NCBI GenBank assembly: GCA_934216155.1
Contig: CAKQBK010000019.1
Span: forward strand, 1 to 34,127
From: an uncultured Dialister sp.
GTDB taxonomy: Bacteria > Bacillota > Negativicutes > Veillonellales > Dialisteraceae
Direction: 5' to 3'
DNA: 34,127 nucleotides
Part shown: positions 32,586 to 34,127 of the stretch, in pieces
How positions within the stretch are numbered: the stretch's first letter is position 1
How the letters are laid out: every line of letters starts with the position of its first letter
Notes under the pieces: model-generated
What the model was told of the DNA's origin: nothing
The model's input: the letters and a program-made list of their open reading frames with translations, nothing else
The model's database searches: none
Made by a program: the position numbers and the translations under genes

Positions 32586-33899
32586 ATGAAAACTCTTATT
32601 AAAAACGTAGCACTGTATCAGCATGGTACAATCACAGAAAATCAGAATATTCTGATTGAAAACACCAAAATCATTGATTTTCCTGCCGATACAGAGCAGG
32701 TTACTTGCGATGAAATTATTGATGGCAAAGGCATGTTGGCATTGCCTGGTTTGGTCAATACCCATACCCACGTAGCTATGACCCTGTTTAGAAGCTATGC
32801 GGATGACATGGAACTGATGGATTGGCTGCAGAATAAAATCTGGCCAGCAGAAGACCACCTGGACGATGATATCGTTTACTGGGGAAGCATGTTAGCTTTT
32901 GCGGAAATGATTCGTGGTGGTACCACTGCCTTCTGTGATATGTACATGTTTATGGATTCCTGTGCCCAAGCAGCTGATAAGGCAGGTATTCGAGGCAACC
33001 TGGCTCGTGGTTTGGCCGGTATCAGCCCTAATGCACAAACTGGACTTCAGGAAAACATCGAATTGTTCAAGAAATGGAATGGAGCAGGGGATGACCGTTT
33101 CAAAGTTATGTTAGGACCTCATGCACCATATACCTGCCCACCGGACTATATCAAACAGGTACGGGATGTAGGAGAGAAATACGACATTCCGATTCACATT
33201 CATCTGTCCGAAACAAAGGGAGAAGTAGAAAACTGCCTGAAAGAATATGGAAAAACACCCATTGCTTTGATGAATGACCTGGGACTCTTTGATCTGCCAA
33301 CATTGGCTGCCCATTGCGTGCATGTGACCGATGAAGACATTCAAATCATGAAAGAAAAACATGTCTGCGTAGCTCACAATCCTGGTTCCAACTTGAAACT
33401 GGCTTCCGGCATTGCTCCTGTAACCAAAATGAGAAAAGCAGGAGTCACTGTCGGCTTGGGTACTGATGGTGCTTCCAGTAACAACAAACTGGATATGTTT
33501 GCGGAAATGCGCCTCTCTGCCCTCATTCATAAAGCCAATACCTATGATCCCTTCGCTATCACCGCTGGGGAAGCCATGGATATGGCCACCGTAGAAGGGG
33601 CGAAATGCCTGGGCTATGATAATCTGGGGAAACTGGAAAAAAACTGCCTAGCCGATATCATCCTGGTCGATCGCAGCGGTTTCCATTGGAACCCACGGTT
33701 TGACAGCTTGTCTTTAGCCGTCTATGCAGGAAACTCTATGGATGTAGATACAGTCATTATCAACGGGAAAACCGTGATGCGCCATAAAGAACTTTTGACC
33801 ATCGATACAGAAAAACTCTATGCCGAAGTCAACCGGGTGACTGAGAAGCTGTATGCTTTCACCAAAGAACCGACACCGAGCCAAGGTGGGGGATTGTAA
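32586..33899 (+). CDS. mtaD: 5-methylthioadenosine/S-adenosylhomocysteine deaminase
   Basis: The 437-aa amidohydrolase removes the 6-amino group of methylthioadenosine and S-adenosylhomocysteine (and often 5'-deoxyadenosine), giving inosine forms. Metal ligands are His60 and His62 in NTHTHVAMTLFRSYADDME, the histidine in HIHLSETKGEVE, the HCVHVTDED region and the aspartate in GLGTDGASSNNKLDMF. GPHAPYTCPP is the substrate loop shared by this subfamily, and separates it from guanine deaminase or chlorohydrolases. AAGGAG at 32573-32578 is the ribosome site. It follows ahcY by 185 bp, with a family A repeat between. A terminator lies 116 bp downstream. Confidence 0.93.
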   Translation: MKTLIKNVALYQHGTITENQNILIENTKIIDFPADTEQVTCDEIIDGKGMLALPGLVNTHTHVAMTLFRSYADDMELMDWLQNKIWPAEDHLDDDIVYWGSMLAFAEMIRGGTTAFCDMYMFMDSCAQAADKAGIRGNLARGLAGISPNAQTGLQENIELFKKWNGAGDDRFKVMLGPHAPYTCPPDYIKQVRDVGEKYDIPIHIHLSETKGEVENCLKEYGKTPIALMNDLGLFDLPTLAAHCVHVTDEDIQIMKEKHVCVAHNPGSNLKLASGIAPVTKMRKAGVTVGLGTDGASSNNKLDMFAEMRLSALIHKANTYDPFAITAGEAMDMATVEGAKCLGYDNLGKLEKNCLADIILVDRSGFHWNPRFDSLSLAVYAGNSMDVDTVIINGKTVMRHKELLTIDTEKLYAEVNRVTEKLYAFTKEPTPSQGGGL

Positions 33900-33904
33900 T
33901 AGGA

Positions 33905-33948
33905 TTTTAGTAGTCAGTAGTCCGTAGTCAGTAGCCTGTAGCCAGGAA
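33905..33948 (+). repeat. Diverged family B-like tandem units
   Basis: TTTTAGTAGTCAGTAGTCCG then TAGTCAGTAGCCTGTAGCC is a run of TAGTCAGTAG-like units just after the mtaD stop, in the same position that family B arms take after other genes. Confidence 0.5.
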
Positions 33949-34015
33949 TCCCACCATTTTGAAAATGGCTATAAAAAGTGCTGGTTTACTTGCAGAATCA
34001 TAGTATGTAGATAGT

Positions 34016-34050
34016 AAAAAAGTCGAGACTAAACAGTCTCGGCTTTTTTG
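34016..34050 (+). terminator. Rho-independent terminator, target of the adjoining intron
   Basis: A 15-bp stem (AAAAAAGTCGAGACT at 34016-34030, AGTCTCGGCTTTTTT at 34035-34049, one G-T pair) with a 4-nt loop. It ends the transcript from mtaD. The intron starts 4 bases beyond the T-run. Confidence 0.92.
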
Positions 34051-34053
34051 TTG

Positions 34054-34127
34054 GTGCGCCCGGCATGAGCGTATTCTCATGGGTGAAAGTCCCTAGACCA
34101 CCTAGTAGTGGGAAGGTCATAGCTGAA
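34054..34127 (+). mobile_element. Group II intron (probably class C), 5' end, cut by the window edge
   Basis: The sequence begins GTGCGCCCGGCATGAGCG and continues with GGGTGAAAGTCCC and GGGAAGGTCATAGCTGAA. The first bases match the group II 5' splice-site consensus GTGYG. The block closely resembles, from memory, the start of the Oceanobacillus iheyensis class C intron (GTGTGCCCGGCATGGGTGC, then GGGTGAGAGTCCC). Class C introns insert just after terminator hairpins, which is exactly the position here (4 bp beyond the terminator T-run). The reverse transcriptase/maturase gene and 3' end would lie outside the window. Confidence 0.82.

Noticed and set aside
34054..34127. tRNA or small RNA gene at the window end
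   Set aside because: The GTGCGCC start and GGGTGAAAGTCCC block fit a group II intron; no cloverleaf is visible.

Overview
This 34 kb window is bacterial chromosome, probably from an anaerobic Firmicute of the class Negativicutes (Dialister, Megasphaera or Veillonella-like). That placement is an inference from the gene set: an M16C presequence-type protease, a FakB/FakA pair, an anaerobic cobalamin tail-assembly cluster that includes a PduX-like kinase, and a purine-thioether salvage operon. Most genes are ordinary chromosomal genes on the + strand. Only three genes, at 8758-11572, lie on the - strand. No tRNA, rRNA, CRISPR array, prophage or transposase gene is visible.

Layout. 1-1648: the 3' part of an M16C metalloprotease gene. 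2144-3106: GluQ-type glutamyl-Q tRNA synthetase. 3434-3988: signal peptidase I. 4311-4691: unknown 126-aa protein. 4854-7303: DegV/FakB plus FakA fatty-acid kinase pair. 7658-8628: ADP-ribosylglycohydrolase plus a 54-aa membrane miniprotein. 8758-9760 (-): two paralogous exported proteins of unknown function. 10079-11572 (-): PutP-type sodium/proline symporter. 11971-13812: Obg GTPase and YhbY. 14297-21576: cobalamin cluster in the order cobU, cobQ, cbiB, cobS, pduX-like, cobD, cobC. 21893-22819: manganese pyrophosphatase. 23222-27652: PcrA helicase and LigA ligase. 27848-28270: FKBP prolyl isomerase. 28439-33899: Hsp33, then an operon for recycling S-adenosylmethionine by-products (MtnP-like phosphorylase, MtnA, AhcY-like hydrolase, MTA/SAH deaminase). 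34054 to the end: the 5' end of a group II intron, probably class C, sitting just behind a terminator.

How genes work together. The cobalamin genes cover amidation of the ring (CobQ), synthesis of the aminopropanol arm (PduX-like kinase makes threonine phosphate, CobD decarboxylates it), its attachment (CbiB), activation (CobU), joining to alpha-ribazole (CobS) and alpha-ribazole phosphate removal (CobC). The final operon looks like a deamination-first route. A deaminase would turn methylthioadenosine and S-adenosylhomocysteine into their inosine forms. The phosphorylase and the AhcY-like hydrolase both carry residues at the base-binding site that suit a 6-oxopurine rather than adenine.

The most unusual feature is the intergenic DNA. 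At least three families of hairpin-forming repeats fill nearly every long gap. The main one (family A, nine full, split or half copies) has arms built of diverged 9-bp units of the GGTTGCTCA / GGTTTCTCA type, flanking a conserved palindromic core centred on GCTAGC. A second family (B) is built of GTGACTAGT-like units. A third (C) is built of AGAAGTGAG-like units with a GGGGCGC/GCGCCCC hairpin. At 17607-17905 a C element is nested between two B arms. No mobility gene accompanies them here.
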